64,000 nucleotides of DNA from Nitrospira sp. SG-bin2 (lineage in GTDB: Bacteria; Nitrospirota; Nitrospiria; Nitrospirales; Nitrospiraceae): positions 44,299 to 108,298 of the forward strand of contig LVWT01000002.1 in the NCBI GenBank assembly GCA_002083405.1, given 5' to 3'. The position numbers and the translations under genes are program-made. Of the stretch, positions 50,362-59,808 are shown one piece after another. The number at the start of each line of letters is the position of its first letter. The first letter of the stretch is position 1. The notes beneath the pieces are model-generated. The model worked only from the letters and a program-made list of their open reading frames with translations, did not search any database and was not told where the DNA came from.

Positions 50362-51795
50362 TCAGTGACCTCTCGTTTCGACTGCTGCAGCGACCGGCGG
50401 TTCCCGACCAGGCTCATTGGGCAACCAACCGCCGCCGAGCGCTTTGTAGAGTTGAACGACCGACGTCAGATGCAGGCGACGGGTCGTCGCGAGCGCCAAC
50501 TCCGCGTCGAACAGGTTCCGTTGCGCGATCAGCACGTCCAAATAATTCGCAAGACCGCCTTTGTACCGGAGATTCGCAAGGCGAAGCGCTGCTTTCAATG
50601 CATTGACCTGTCGTTCCTGCGCACCGGCCTGCTCGCGGGCCATGGCGACACCTGCCAACGCATCCTCCACTTCCTTGAAGGCCGCAAGGATCGCCTGTTT
50701 ATATTGCGCACCGGCCTGCCTCGCTTGAGCTTCCGCTGCATCCTGTTGAAACCCAAGACTGTGGGCATTCAACACAGGACCGGTGAGCGACGGACCGAGA
50801 GCTCCGAAATAGCCTTCGTTCGTGAAGAGTTTCGACAGGCCGGGGGTCGCCAGACCAAGAAGTCCCGTGAGAGAAACTTTGGGAAAGCGATCGGCTTTGG
50901 CCGCTCCGATCCTGGCCGTCGCGGCGGCCAGCTGCTGCTCGGCTTGGATGATATCCGGACGGCGCTGCAGGAGCTCGGAGGGAAGACCCGCCGGCACGAA
51001 CGGCGGCATCACCTGATCGGTCAACGACCGTCCTCGCGTGATCGGTCCGGGATTTCTCCCCAGGATTAAATTCAATTCGTTTTCCTTCTGGATGATTTGG
51101 CGTTTCAGATCGGCAATACGCGCCGCCGCGTTCTCTCTCTCCGCCTGAAATTGTTCGAGATCGAGTCCATGAATCAACCCTTGCCGATGCCGAGCCTGGC
51201 TGATGCGGACCGACTCATCCCACGCCCGCAAGGTGCGCTCGGCAATTTCCAGCTGCAGATCGAATTGTCGAAGTTCGAAATACGCCTGAGCCACGCCGCC
51301 TACCAACTGTAAGATAATAGCCCGTCGATTTTCTTCTCGCGCCAACAGATCGCCGCGGGCCGCTTCATTCGACCGGCGGATGCGTCCCCAGACATCGAGT
51401 TCCCAGGCAAGGTTGCCTTGCAAATAGTAGCTGAACGGACTGGGGAATCCGGCGAAGCGAACCCCGCCTGACCGTACAAACGGAAGATTGGCCGCACCGG
51501 TCATTTGAGGGATGAAGTCGGTTCTCGCGATGAACAGTCGAGCGGCAAATTCATCAACGGTTGCGACGACACGTTCAAGATCTTTGTTCTCCTCCAACGC
51601 AATACGAATGAGCTTTTGAAGCTCCTCATCCTGGTAAAGCTCCCACCAGGGCGTATTGGCGAGAGACGGCAAGTCGGCTGATTCCTTGGCCATACGGAAC
51701 GAATCGTTGGCAGGAATATCGGGGCGAGAATATTCTGGTCCTACCGCGCAGGAGAGCAGCAGGCCTGAAAGGCCGAGCAGCGAAAAGATGCGCAT
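50362..51795 (-). CDS. RND efflux outer-membrane lipoprotein (NodT type), pump 2
   Basis: The 477-residue protein has a lipobox (GLLLSC) and two efflux repeats, with LLAREENRRAIILQLVGGVA, ARHRQGLIHGLDLEQFQAER and LQRRPDIIQAEQQLAAATAR. It is a clear paralogue of the protein at 35408-36817: the two share layout and most motifs. The start is ATG 51793-51795, one base after the pump gene stop. The C-terminus ends with an extra acidic/Arg tail. It forms the outer channel of the second pump. Confidence 0.92.
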   Translation of the reverse strand: MRIFSLLGLSGLLLSCAVGPEYSRPDIPANDSFRMAKESADLPSLANTPWWELYQDEELQKLIRIALEENKDLERVVATVDEFAARLFIARTDFIPQMTGAANLPFVRSGGVRFAGFPSPFSYYLQGNLAWELDVWGRIRRSNEAARGDLLAREENRRAIILQLVGGVAQAYFELRQFDLQLEIAERTLRAWDESVRISQARHRQGLIHGLDLEQFQAERENAAARIADLKRQIIQKENELNLILGRNPGPITRGRSLTDQVMPPFVPAGLPSELLQRRPDIIQAEQQLAAATARIGAAKADRFPKVSLTGLLGLATPGLSKLFTNEGYFGALGPSLTGPVLNAHSLGFQQDAAEAQARQAGAQYKQAILAAFKEVEDALAGVAMAREQAGAQERQVNALKAALRLANLRYKGGLANYLDVLIAQRNLFDAELALATTRRLHLTSVVQLYKALGGGWLPNEPGREPPVAAAVETRGH

Positions 51796-51796
51796 C

Positions 51797-54700
51797 TCAA
51801 CGCTCTCCTTGCGCGGATACCGAAACGAGTTCGGTAGGGTCTCCTCCGATTCCGTTCTGTTGGGCGGGTCCTGCAGCCGGCTTTCCCAACATTCGGATCA
51901 GCAGGAAGAACAAGGGGACAAACAAGACGGACAGAATCGTCGCGGCGATCATCCCACCGAATACACCCGTGCCGATCGAATGCCGGCTGGCCGCGCCGGC
52001 TCCACCGGCGATGACCAGAGGCACCACGCCGAGAATAAATGCCAATGAGGTCATGAGGATGGGACGGAACCGAAGCCGAGCCGCCTCAATCGCGGCATCT
52101 CTCAACGAAAGGCCGTGCTGGTACCGTTGATTTGCAAACTCCACGATCAGAATGGCGTTCTTGGCCGCGAGCCCGATCAGCGTCACGAGGCCGATCTGGA
52201 AATAAATGTCATTGGCCATCCCCGACAGCCACACCGCCGACAACGCGCCGAACACGCCGAACGGTACGGCCAGGATCACGGCAAACGGGACGGTCCAGCT
52301 TTCATACTGGGCGGCCAACACCAGGAACACCATGAGTAAGCCGAACGCAAACGCAACCACCGACTGGGAGCCGGCCTTGCGTTCTTGATAGGAAATGCCG
52401 CTCCAATCGATGTCGAACCCCTGAGGGGTCAAAACTTCTCCCGCCACCCGCTCCAACGCATCGAGCGCTTGGCCCGAACTGTAGCCCGGCGTCGCCGAAC
52501 CCAGGATAAGCGCGGTATTGAACCCATTGAAGTGGGTGACAGGATCAGGCCCGCTGGAATAGGTCGTCGTGACCACGGTGTCGAGCGGGACCATCGCGGT
52601 CTCTCGACCATTCAATGCCCGAACGTAGATCTTGCTGATATCGGCCGGGCGCGATCGATACTGGGGCTCCGCTTCGGTTTGGACCCGATAGACTCGACCG
52701 AATTTGACAAAATCGTTGATGTACAGGTTGCCGAAATAGGCCTGAAGGGTGTCGAACACCTCGGAGATCGGTACGCCGAGCGCTTTGGCCCTCTCTCGAT
52801 TGATCTTGGCATGCACTCGTGGCGCGCTCACGCGAAAGCTGGTGCTGATCGCCCCGATCGCCGGATCTTGCCTTGCCTTCTCGACGAACTCCTGAGCGAC
52901 CGCGCCGAATTGCTTGAAATCTCCGCCGCTCGGGTCCTGCAGTTGCACAGAAAATCCGCCGGTGGCGCCTAGACCTCGAATCGAAGGCGCATTAAACGCC
53001 AGGATCAGCGCGCCGGGAATCTTGCCAAACTCTCCGAACGCGCTTCCGATCAGCGCCTTGACATGGTCCTGCGGACTCTTCCGTTCATCCCAATGTTTGA
53101 GAGGCGCAAAGAGGGTCGCCGTATTGGTTCCTCTGGTATTAAAGACGAAGTTCTGGCCCGACAGGGCTTGTGTTGCATAGACCGCGGGCAAGGTATGGTA
53201 GTACTGCTCGACTCGATCGACGATTGCGTCTGTCCGTCTTTTCGACGCCCCGTCCGGCAGCTGAACGACGGTAATAAAATACCCCTGGTCTTCATCCGGC
53301 AAGAAAGCCATGGGAACCATCGCAAACAGTTTGACCGCGACACCTATCACAATCCCGCAGAGCGCCACCGAGAGGACCGTGTGCTTCAACGTGAACCCTA
53401 CACTCGTCGAATACCGCGTTTGGACCCACTCGAACCACCGGTTAAACAGTCCGAAGAAGCCTCTGCGCGGCCCATGACTCGGCTTCAGCACCAGGGCGCA
53501 GAGAGCAGGACTGAGCGTCAGTGCGACAAATCCCGAGATCGCGACAGAAACCGCGATCGTAATCGCAAACTGCTTGTACAATTGACCGGTGATCCCTCCG
53601 AGAAATCCCACGGGCACAAAGACGGCGCACAACACCAGCACAATGGCGATCACGGGACCTGCCACTTCCCCCATGGCTTTCTTGGCCGCCTCCTTCGGTG
53701 ACAGCCCTTCCGCCAAGTGACGCTCCACGTTCTCCACGACGACAATAGCGTCGTCCACGACAATTCCGATAGCGAGCACCAAGCCGAAGAGGGTGAGGGT
53801 ATTGATCGAGAACCCGAGAGCGGCCATCCCGGCAAAGGTGCCGATCAACGAGACCGGAACCGCCAGGACAGGAATCAGCGTAGCGCGCCAGCTTTGAAGA
53901 AAGAGGTACACCACCAGGACGACCAAGACCATGGCTTCCGCCAACGTCTTGACCACTTCCTTGATGGAGACATCGACAAAGCGTGTCGTGTCGTAGGGGA
54001 TATCGTATGTGACGCCGGATGGAAAGATCTTGCTCAGTCTGTCCATTTCTCCGCGAATTCGCTTGACGGTGTCGAGAGCGTTGGCGCCGGGCGAGAGAAA
54101 GGTGAGCAGCAGCGCGGTCGGTTTCCGGTTAAAGCGACCCTCGAGCACATAGGATTGCGCGCCCAACTCGACCCGCGCAACGTCTCTGAGCCGAACCATC
54201 GACCCGTTCGGCATCGCTCGAACGATGAGATCTTCGAATTCGCGCACGTCGGTCATGCGCCCCTCGGTGATGAGAGGAAGCGTAAGTTCCGTGGGAATCG
54301 GCATGGGTTCCCGTCCGACGGTTCCGGCTGGGAAGTCGCGGTTCTGCTCGCGCACGACCGTCGCGATATCGGTCGGCGTCAGACCCAGCTGCGCCATCCG
54401 CACCGGATCGAGAATGAGACGCATGCTGTAGTTTTGTTGTCCGAAAACGAGCGCATCGCCGACCCCGGGCAGCCGCTTGATATTGTCGAGGATGCGCAGG
54501 ATCGCGAAATTGGAGAGGAAGAGCGCGTCTTGCTGCGGGTCGTCTGATTTAAGCACCATCACCGTCAACAGATCCGGCGACATTTTTTTCACAGTCACGC
54601 CTTGCCGTACGACTTCCGGCGGAAGTTGCGGCTCGGCCAGCTTCTGGCGATTCTGTGACTGGACTTGCGCGATATCGACGTTCGTGCCGATTTCGAAGGT

Positions 54701-54979
54701 CAGCTTGATGGTCATGTGCCCGTCGTTCGTGCTTGTCGAATCGAAGTACAAGAGACGGTCGATGCCGGGAAGCTGCAATTCAATGGGGCGGGCCACCGAT
54801 TCCGCCACGACTTCCGCGCTCGCGCCGGGATAGTCGGCCTCGATCTGCACCACCGGAGGAGTGATTTCCGGGAATTGAGCGATGGGAAGGGTCAACATCG
54901 CCACAAGCCCAACGACCACGATGATGATAGACAGAACCGAGGCAAAAATCGGCCGGTCGATGAAAAACCCAAGGTTCAT
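51797..54979 (-). CDS. RND efflux inner-membrane transporter (HAE1 type), pump 2
   Basis: The 1060-residue protein has all RND landmarks: FFIDRPIFASVLSIIIVVVG, GIVVDDAIVVVENVERHLAE (proton-relay Asp pair), LIGLAAKNAILIVEFANQRY (relay Lys) and FVALTLSPALCALVLKPSHG. Its order of motifs and length match the pump at 36820-39993, so the two came from duplication. Differences fall mainly in the porter loops, so substrates may differ. It overlaps the adaptor gene by four bases (ATGA). Confidence 0.94.
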   Translation of the reverse strand: MNLGFFIDRPIFASVLSIIIVVVGLVAMLTLPIAQFPEITPPVVQIEADYPGASAEVVAESVARPIELQLPGIDRLLYFDSTSTNDGHMTIKLTFEIGTNVDIAQVQSQNRQKLAEPQLPPEVVRQGVTVKKMSPDLLTVMVLKSDDPQQDALFLSNFAILRILDNIKRLPGVGDALVFGQQNYSMRLILDPVRMAQLGLTPTDIATVVREQNRDFPAGTVGREPMPIPTELTLPLITEGRMTDVREFEDLIVRAMPNGSMVRLRDVARVELGAQSYVLEGRFNRKPTALLLTFLSPGANALDTVKRIRGEMDRLSKIFPSGVTYDIPYDTTRFVDVSIKEVVKTLAEAMVLVVLVVYLFLQSWRATLIPVLAVPVSLIGTFAGMAALGFSINTLTLFGLVLAIGIVVDDAIVVVENVERHLAEGLSPKEAAKKAMGEVAGPVIAIVLVLCAVFVPVGFLGGITGQLYKQFAITIAVSVAISGFVALTLSPALCALVLKPSHGPRRGFFGLFNRWFEWVQTRYSTSVGFTLKHTVLSVALCGIVIGVAVKLFAMVPMAFLPDEDQGYFITVVQLPDGASKRRTDAIVDRVEQYYHTLPAVYATQALSGQNFVFNTRGTNTATLFAPLKHWDERKSPQDHVKALIGSAFGEFGKIPGALILAFNAPSIRGLGATGGFSVQLQDPSGGDFKQFGAVAQEFVEKARQDPAIGAISTSFRVSAPRVHAKINRERAKALGVPISEVFDTLQAYFGNLYINDFVKFGRVYRVQTEAEPQYRSRPADISKIYVRALNGRETAMVPLDTVVTTTYSSGPDPVTHFNGFNTALILGSATPGYSSGQALDALERVAGEVLTPQGFDIDWSGISYQERKAGSQSVVAFAFGLLMVFLVLAAQYESWTVPFAVILAVPFGVFGALSAVWLSGMANDIYFQIGLVTLIGLAAKNAILIVEFANQRYQHGLSLRDAAIEAARLRFRPILMTSLAFILGVVPLVIAGGAGAASRHSIGTGVFGGMIAATILSVLFVPLFFLLIRMLGKPAAGPAQQNGIGGDPTELVSVSAQGER

Positions 54980-56175
54980 TTCGACTGTTCCTCGTTACCG
55001 GCGGCCGGTACGGGAGGCATACTGGAAATCGTCGAAGCAATCGTGACCGGCTTGACCTGAGATCCGGGCATGACTCGTTGGAAGCCGTCCACCATGACTC
55101 GCTCTCCGGCACGGAGTCCTTCTTCGATGAGCCACTGGTCTCCTCGCCAATCTGTCGCCTTCACATCTCGAGCTTCCACTTGATCACCCTGACCGACGAC
55201 ATAGACGACCGCACCCTTCTGTCCCTGCTGGACCGCGCGTTGCGGAATGAGGATGGCATTGGGCTTCGACACGCCATGGAAGCGCACCGTCACGAACTGG
55301 CCGGGCATCAACACCCGATCGGGGTTCGGGAACACCACCCGCGCTTGCCGGGAACCAGTCTCGGCCCGCAACCCGATATCCGCAAAGTCCAATACGCCAT
55401 CATGCGCATAGGTTGTTCCGTCCACGAAGATGATGGTGCCCGTCAAACTGTAGATTCCGGGATGCTGAATTCTTTTTGAAAGGGTGTCCCGCCGTCGTTT
55501 GAGGAGAAAACTCTCCGGCGCGCTCACGATCACGTACATGGGATCGACTTGATGAATGACGGTGAGAAGGTCCGTCTGCGCCGTGACCAGCCGCCCCTGG
55601 TAGTACCGCGTTCGCTCAATCAAGCCGTCGACCGGAGCCACGATGAGCGTATTGTCCAGATCGAACTTGGCCTTGACCAGATCACCCCTTGCCGCCTCCA
55701 GCGCGGCCCGCGCGGCCAGATCTTCCGCAATCGCGTCGTCGACATCTTTCTGACTGACAGCATCTTCGACGAGTAACGGCTTGACGCGCGCCAGATTTTG
55801 CTTGGCCTGAACGACCCGCGCTTCGGCTTGCGCGACTCGTCCCTTCGCGCTCGCGAATGCCGCCTGGAAAGGCACGGGATCGATCTCGTAAAGACGATCA
55901 CCCAGCTTGATGTCGCGTCCCTCGGAAAAGAAGCGGTGCTTGATGATGCCGGTGACCTGCGGGCGGATCTCGACGATGCTCGACGCTTCGGCTTGTCCGA
56001 TAAACTCCGGCTCATCGGGGACAGTCTGAGAGACGATTTCGACGACTTGGACTTCGGGGATCGGACGAGGCGCGGAAGGGCCAGTTTCGCCCGTGCAGCC
56101 GAACAAGCCGGATGCTCCGATCAACAGAGCGCAGCCTAACGCAAGCTTCTTACGGATTATCTCTTTCATGACCAT
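54976..56175 (-). CDS. RND efflux periplasmic adaptor lipoprotein, pump 2
   Basis: ATG 56173-56175 was chosen (another in-frame ATG is six bases later); the longer frame to 56223 has no signal peptide at its start. The leader ends with lipobox ASGLFGC. EIRPQVTGIIKHRFFSEGRD, NLARVKPLLVEDAVSQKDVD and VAPVDGLIERTRYYQGRLVT are the two lipoyl halves and the hairpin, as in the pump 1 adaptor. It is the first gene of this operon, with the Kelch gene upstream. No regulator is adjacent. Confidence 0.9.
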   Translation of the reverse strand: MVMKEIIRKKLALGCALLIGASGLFGCTGETGPSAPRPIPEVQVVEIVSQTVPDEPEFIGQAEASSIVEIRPQVTGIIKHRFFSEGRDIKLGDRLYEIDPVPFQAAFASAKGRVAQAEARVVQAKQNLARVKPLLVEDAVSQKDVDDAIAEDLAARAALEAARGDLVKAKFDLDNTLIVAPVDGLIERTRYYQGRLVTAQTDLLTVIHQVDPMYVIVSAPESFLLKRRRDTLSKRIQHPGIYSLTGTIIFVDGTTYAHDGVLDFADIGLRAETGSRQARVVFPNPDRVLMPGQFVTVRFHGVSKPNAILIPQRAVQQGQKGAVVYVVGQGDQVEARDVKATDWRGDQWLIEEGLRAGERVMVDGFQRVMPGSQVKPVTIASTISSMPPVPAAGNEEQSK

Positions 56176-56265
56176 GCGCACCCGGAGATGCCCAGTATGG
56201 CCTACCGAATTACTGATCCACAAGAGCGACCTTAATCGGAAGCCTCAGAGCCGGCAACCACCGAT

Positions 56266-57308
56266 TCATCGGTGACCGAGCTGAAAGATGTCGTGAGAGT
56301 CGGTCGCCACATGCATGCCGATGATGCCGGCAGATTGGACATCCCCACTGACAAGGTGAAGCCGATCTCCCACGACGGCTCCGGCCAGTCCATGCCGAGG
56401 CATCGGCATCATCGGAAGTTCCGACCAGCTGTTCGTCGAAGGATCATACGCTTCCAGCGCACGAAACGCCGCCATCAGATGGCTGTCTTGATGCTCACCG
56501 CCGGCCACATAGATGCGTCCGTTGTAGACCACCCAGGCACCGCCACTTCGCTCGGTCGGCATGCGAGCTTTCACCAAGCCCCACTGATCGGTTGCAGGGT
56601 CGTATTCCTCAACCACGTTGGTGTTGCTCGCGGTAAAGATAAAGGCGCTCCCAAGACGGCCGCCGATGACATAGATTTTATTGTTCACCACGCCGATGGC
56701 AGCATGGTTGCGTGCCGTCGGCATTGAGGACCTGACAGACCATCGGTTGGTCTGCGGATCATATTTCTCCACAGTGTCCACCGACCGATGGGGCCTTGCC
56801 GGGTATAGGGCGGTCTCGCGTGAACCGGGATGAAGTGCCGCGCCGCCGATCACATAGATTTTCCCATTGACGGTAGCGGCAACCGCCGAGCCCCGTTTCG
56901 ACGGCATGGGTGCCAATACCCTCCAGCCATCGTCGGCTGGGTCATACTCACAGGCATTGTTGATCGATACCCAGGCCTGTAGTTCGACCCGGGCGGAACA
57001 AAACTGCCGAACGCATAGGACTTTCCGTTAAGCTCGGCAAACGCGACGTGGTGCGCCGTCAAAGCCATCGGTGTTTTCTTCGTCCATTGGTTCGTCGCCG
57101 GGTCATACTCGTACACAAGGCCTTGAGGTATCCAACCGGGCCTGAGTCCGCCAAAGACGTAAAACTTGCCACCGACCGAACCACCGACAAGCTCTTCAGA
57201 CGGCTCCGGAAATGGCGCGCCCTTGATCCACTTGCTTGGGGTTTGCGCAACAGCGGGGGCACCGATCATGAGCACGCTTATCATTGCGAGCAACAGCAGC
57301 GCTTGCAT
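56266..57308 (-). pseudogene. Exported Kelch-repeat protein gene with frameshift
   Basis: ATG 57306-57308 follows GGAGG by five bases and begins with a signal peptide (LLLLAMISVLMIGAPAVAQ). Kelch blades are clear in both parts: KFYVFGGLRPGWIPQGLVYE before the break, and GKIYVIGGAALHPGSRET, NKIYVIGGRLGSAFIFT and GRIYVAGGEHQDSHLM after it. Near 56985-57000, in a CCCGGGCGG run, the frame shifts; the next frame reads ELQAWVSINNACEYDPADDG and joins the second part. Intact, the protein would be a six-bladed propeller of about 347 residues. A base-call error is possible. Confidence 0.8.
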
Positions 57309-57349
57309 AACACCCTCCTGGTTAATGGGGGAAGGGATAGCGCGTCAGA

Positions 57350-57796
57350 TTACAGCCTCAATGGTTTGATCGGCGACAGAACCGCCGCCGGATCGTTCTT
57401 CCAAATCGACTCGTCGGCATCCACATAGAGTTCCACTTCGTTCCCGTCGGGATCTTGCAGATACAGGCTCTGACTGACCGTGTGATCGCTCATGCCATCG
57501 ATGGCAATCCCCGCGGTTTCGAGCTCGCGCTTGGCAGCCCGCAGCTCATCAAGCGAATCACCGACCTTGATCCCGATGTGATAGAGCCCGCGTCGTTTCC
57601 CGGGCGATGGCCCCGGCGCGTCACCGACTTGGATCAGCAATAGCTCGTGATGCGTGCGACCCGACGTGAGCGCCGCTGCCATTCCATTGAAGATCCGTCC
57701 GACTTCCTTAAACCCCAACAGGTCGCGATAGAACCCGAGCGATCGTTCCAAATCCTTTACGTAAAAGGCGACATGACCGAGATAGTGGGCTTTCAT
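57350..57796 (-). CDS. VOC-family (glyoxalase/dioxygenase-like) protein
   Basis: ATG 57794-57796 lies eight bases after GGGG, giving 148 residues. YLGHVAFYVKDLERSLGFYR and GLYHIGIKVGDSLDELRAAK are the two beta-alpha-beta halves; His in GHVAF, His in YHIGI and Glu in NEVELYVD would bind the metal. It resembles catechol 2,3-dioxygenase-like lyases. The substrate is unknown. It is the last gene of the eight-gene redox operon, six bases from the next start. Confidence 0.87.
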   Translation of the reverse strand: MKAHYLGHVAFYVKDLERSLGFYRDLLGFKEVGRIFNGMAAALTSGRTHHELLLIQVGDAPGPSPGKRRGLYHIGIKVGDSLDELRAAKRELETAGIAIDGMSDHTVSQSLYLQDPDGNEVELYVDADESIWKNDPAAVLSPIKPLRL

Positions 57797-57801
57797 TGGA
57801 C

Positions 57802-58215
57802 TCACCCCTTGTTGGGAACAGACTGCATGAGCAATGCTCTGGCCGCCGCATGTGCCAGCACCACATCGGGGCTTCGTTGAAGCGCGTCATGATACTGCCG
57901 GCTGAATCCCTCCCCCGCTTCCGTCGGCGTCAAGAGCGTTCGCACGGAAACGAGCAGCGCCGGAATTTCCTCGCGGGCTGAGGGCTCATTCGCCTCGCTG
58001 AGTTCATCGAACTTGGCTATGACTTGGGACAACGGACGTAGCCAGGCGAACCAGGCGTCGTTCAACACCAGCTGCAAAAACTCTCCGTTGGATGAGATAC
58101 GTCCATGCACGCGCTCATAAGCCACACGCTCGTCGCCCAGCAAAGCTTTATGCAGACGAAGCAGCGCGTGAAACACATTGTCCAGAGAGACGTCTCTATT
58201 CCTTTGCCTCGGCAT
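57802..58215 (-). CDS. Conserved helical protein of unknown function
   Basis: ATG 58213-58215 follows GAGG by seven bases, giving 137 residues. The sequence is helix-rich: DVSLDNVFHALLRLHKALL, FLQLVLNDAWFAWLRPLSQV, EEIPALLVSVRTLLTPTEAG and FSRQYHDALQRSPDVVLAHA. His and Asp residues recur, but I see no metal-binding pattern that fits a known family. It is flanked by redox and VOC genes in the same operon. Confidence 0.68.
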   Translation of the reverse strand: MPRQRNRDVSLDNVFHALLRLHKALLGDERVAYERVHGRISSNGEFLQLVLNDAWFAWLRPLSQVIAKFDELSEANEPSAREEIPALLVSVRTLLTPTEAGEGFSRQYHDALQRSPDVVLAHAAARALLMQSVPNKG

Positions 58216-58242
58216 GATGATTCCTCGCAAGGACCATTCTCG

Positions 58243-59349
58243 TTATCCGGTGGGCTCACTGTCGAGCTGATGGGCCTTGCGCCCGCCCCGGGCAAGCGGA
58301 TGTTCAGGGAGCTGCCCGCCGACCATCAACTTCGCCATATCCGCAGCACGTGCAACAAGCGCCCGTGCTCCGTCGCGCAGCTCCCGACTGTTCTGCACCT
58401 CAAGGACATTCCGTTCCATGTCTTCGGCGCTCCAGCCCCGCGAATGCGCGATGAACGGAAACTGCGGGAACTGACAGCCGACTTCGCTGAAAAAAGTCAT
58501 CAGTTGTCCGGCTACGCCCTGCACATTGTCCTGACCACCCATAATAATGAATGCAGCCACCTTGTTTTTCAGCAAATGCTTATTGGCAATGGTCTCCTGG
58601 TTCTGAATACAGTTCATACGCTCGACCATTTTGTAATACAGACTACTGGCGTTGCCCCAACGAATCGGTGTGGCAATCAGGATCACATCGGCCCAATGAA
58701 CGATCGCCTCATACACGCGATCAAGTTGATCGGTGGAGTCCATCTGGGTAATCGAACAGGGCCAGGTGCAGGCTTGCGCCGATTTGGAGTAATACCCCTC
58801 GCAAGCACGAAAACTCAGATCGCGTAATTTGATGCACTGAGTCTCAAGGTGCAGTTCGCTCCTCGCATGCCCTAATGCTGTTTCAAGGAGCGCATCCGAT
58901 CCGCTGTAACGGGGATGGCCGGCAGTCATCACGGTCGTAGAAATACCCACAACCCGGATCGGTCCTGCCAGGCGGATGATCGGACGAGCTAAGGGATGCG
59001 GCTTGTGAGCCTGCTTCGTGCGTTTCGTCGCAGAAGAGAGATCGACATACAGCCGGCCGTTTTCAATCTTGGTCTCGTAGGACGGAACCTGGTCCTGTTC
59101 GTACCCTGGTTCTCCTCGGCCTGTCTTGTGATGGAATTTCCAGTAATGCCAGGGACAGACGACATAGTCGCCGTCAAGGGTACCTTCGCCCAACGGCCCA
59201 CCGACATGATTACACACACCGGATATGGCATTGAACGCTCCGTCCTTGTACGTCAGGGCAATCGGCGTTGTCCCGCATAGGACCTGCTGTAACGGCTTCG
59301 TCTTCAGGTCTTCTACATTGCCAACATCCGTCCATTGTGCGTCCGGCAT
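58243..59349 (-). CDS. Rieske ferredoxin and NADPH-dependent FMN reductase fusion
   Basis: ATG 59347-59349 follows AAGGAG by five bases, giving 368 residues. Residues 1-110 are a Rieske domain with CNHVGGPLGEG and CPWHYWKFH, the C-x-H ... C-x-x-H ligands. From about residue 135 a flavodoxin-like FMN reductase follows (PIRVVGISTTVMTAGHPRYS, the ILIATPIRWGNASSLYYKMV loop, and VAAFIIMGGQDNVQGVAGQL). The fusion joins a [2Fe-2S] centre to a flavin and could pass electrons from NAD(P)H to a partner oxygenase or quinone. Both domains seem complete. Confidence 0.9.
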   Translation of the reverse strand: MPDAQWTDVGNVEDLKTKPLQQVLCGTTPIALTYKDGAFNAISGVCNHVGGPLGEGTLDGDYVVCPWHYWKFHHKTGRGEPGYEQDQVPSYETKIENGRLYVDLSSATKRTKQAHKPHPLARPIIRLAGPIRVVGISTTVMTAGHPRYSGSDALLETALGHARSELHLETQCIKLRDLSFRACEGYYSKSAQACTWPCSITQMDSTDQLDRVYEAIVHWADVILIATPIRWGNASSLYYKMVERMNCIQNQETIANKHLLKNKVAAFIIMGGQDNVQGVAGQLMTFFSEVGCQFPQFPFIAHSRGWSAEDMERNVLEVQNSRELRDGARALVARAADMAKLMVGGQLPEHPLARGGRKAHQLDSEPTG

Positions 59350-59388
59350 GAGCACTCCTTGGATATGTCGACCCACCGCCAATCGAAC

Positions 59389-59805
59389 TCACCGGTGTCC
59401 CGAGAAGACGATTCCGGCTTTTTGGACTTCCTGGTAAGGCAGCAGCCAGACCAACGATTCATCGCTCAGATCCCCGACTTGAATGCGATTACCCCACGGG
59501 TCTCGAAAGTCGCAGCGAAAGTCCGGATGGAGCGTCAGTTTGTACTTCTTCGTCAGTTTCCGACGAACTTCCTTGATCTGCTTTGCATCACGGACCATGA
59601 GCCCAAAATGCTTCGTGCGGTCCGGCTGTAATTGTTCGACTTCGAAAATCGCCATGAACTGATGCTCGCCCAGCTTGCACCAGGCCGCCCCTTCTCCGCC
59701 CTTGAGCATCTTCAGGCCGAACACATCCGAGTAAAACTTCACAGCTTTCTTCGCATCAGTGACTTCGATTACGACATGATTACAGCCATAGACCTGGACC
59801 GCCAC
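59389..59805 (-). CDS. VOC-family protein
   Basis: The start is GTG 59803-59805 with GGAGG six bases before. The 138-residue protein begins YGCNHVVIEVTDAKKAVKFY and has HFGLMVRDAKQIKEVRRKL in the second half, with GNRIQVGDLS near the end. The His in GCNHVV and in HFGLMV fit the metal site, but the last Glu is replaced by Gln (NRIQVGD), so metal binding may be altered. It is coupled to the FrnE-like gene, three bases away. Confidence 0.86.
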   Translation of the reverse strand: MAVQVYGCNHVVIEVTDAKKAVKFYSDVFGLKMLKGGEGAAWCKLGEHQFMAIFEVEQLQPDRTKHFGLMVRDAKQIKEVRRKLTKKYKLTLHPDFRCDFRDPWGNRIQVGDLSDESLVWLLPYQEVQKAGIVFSGHR

Positions 59806-59808
59806 ACT

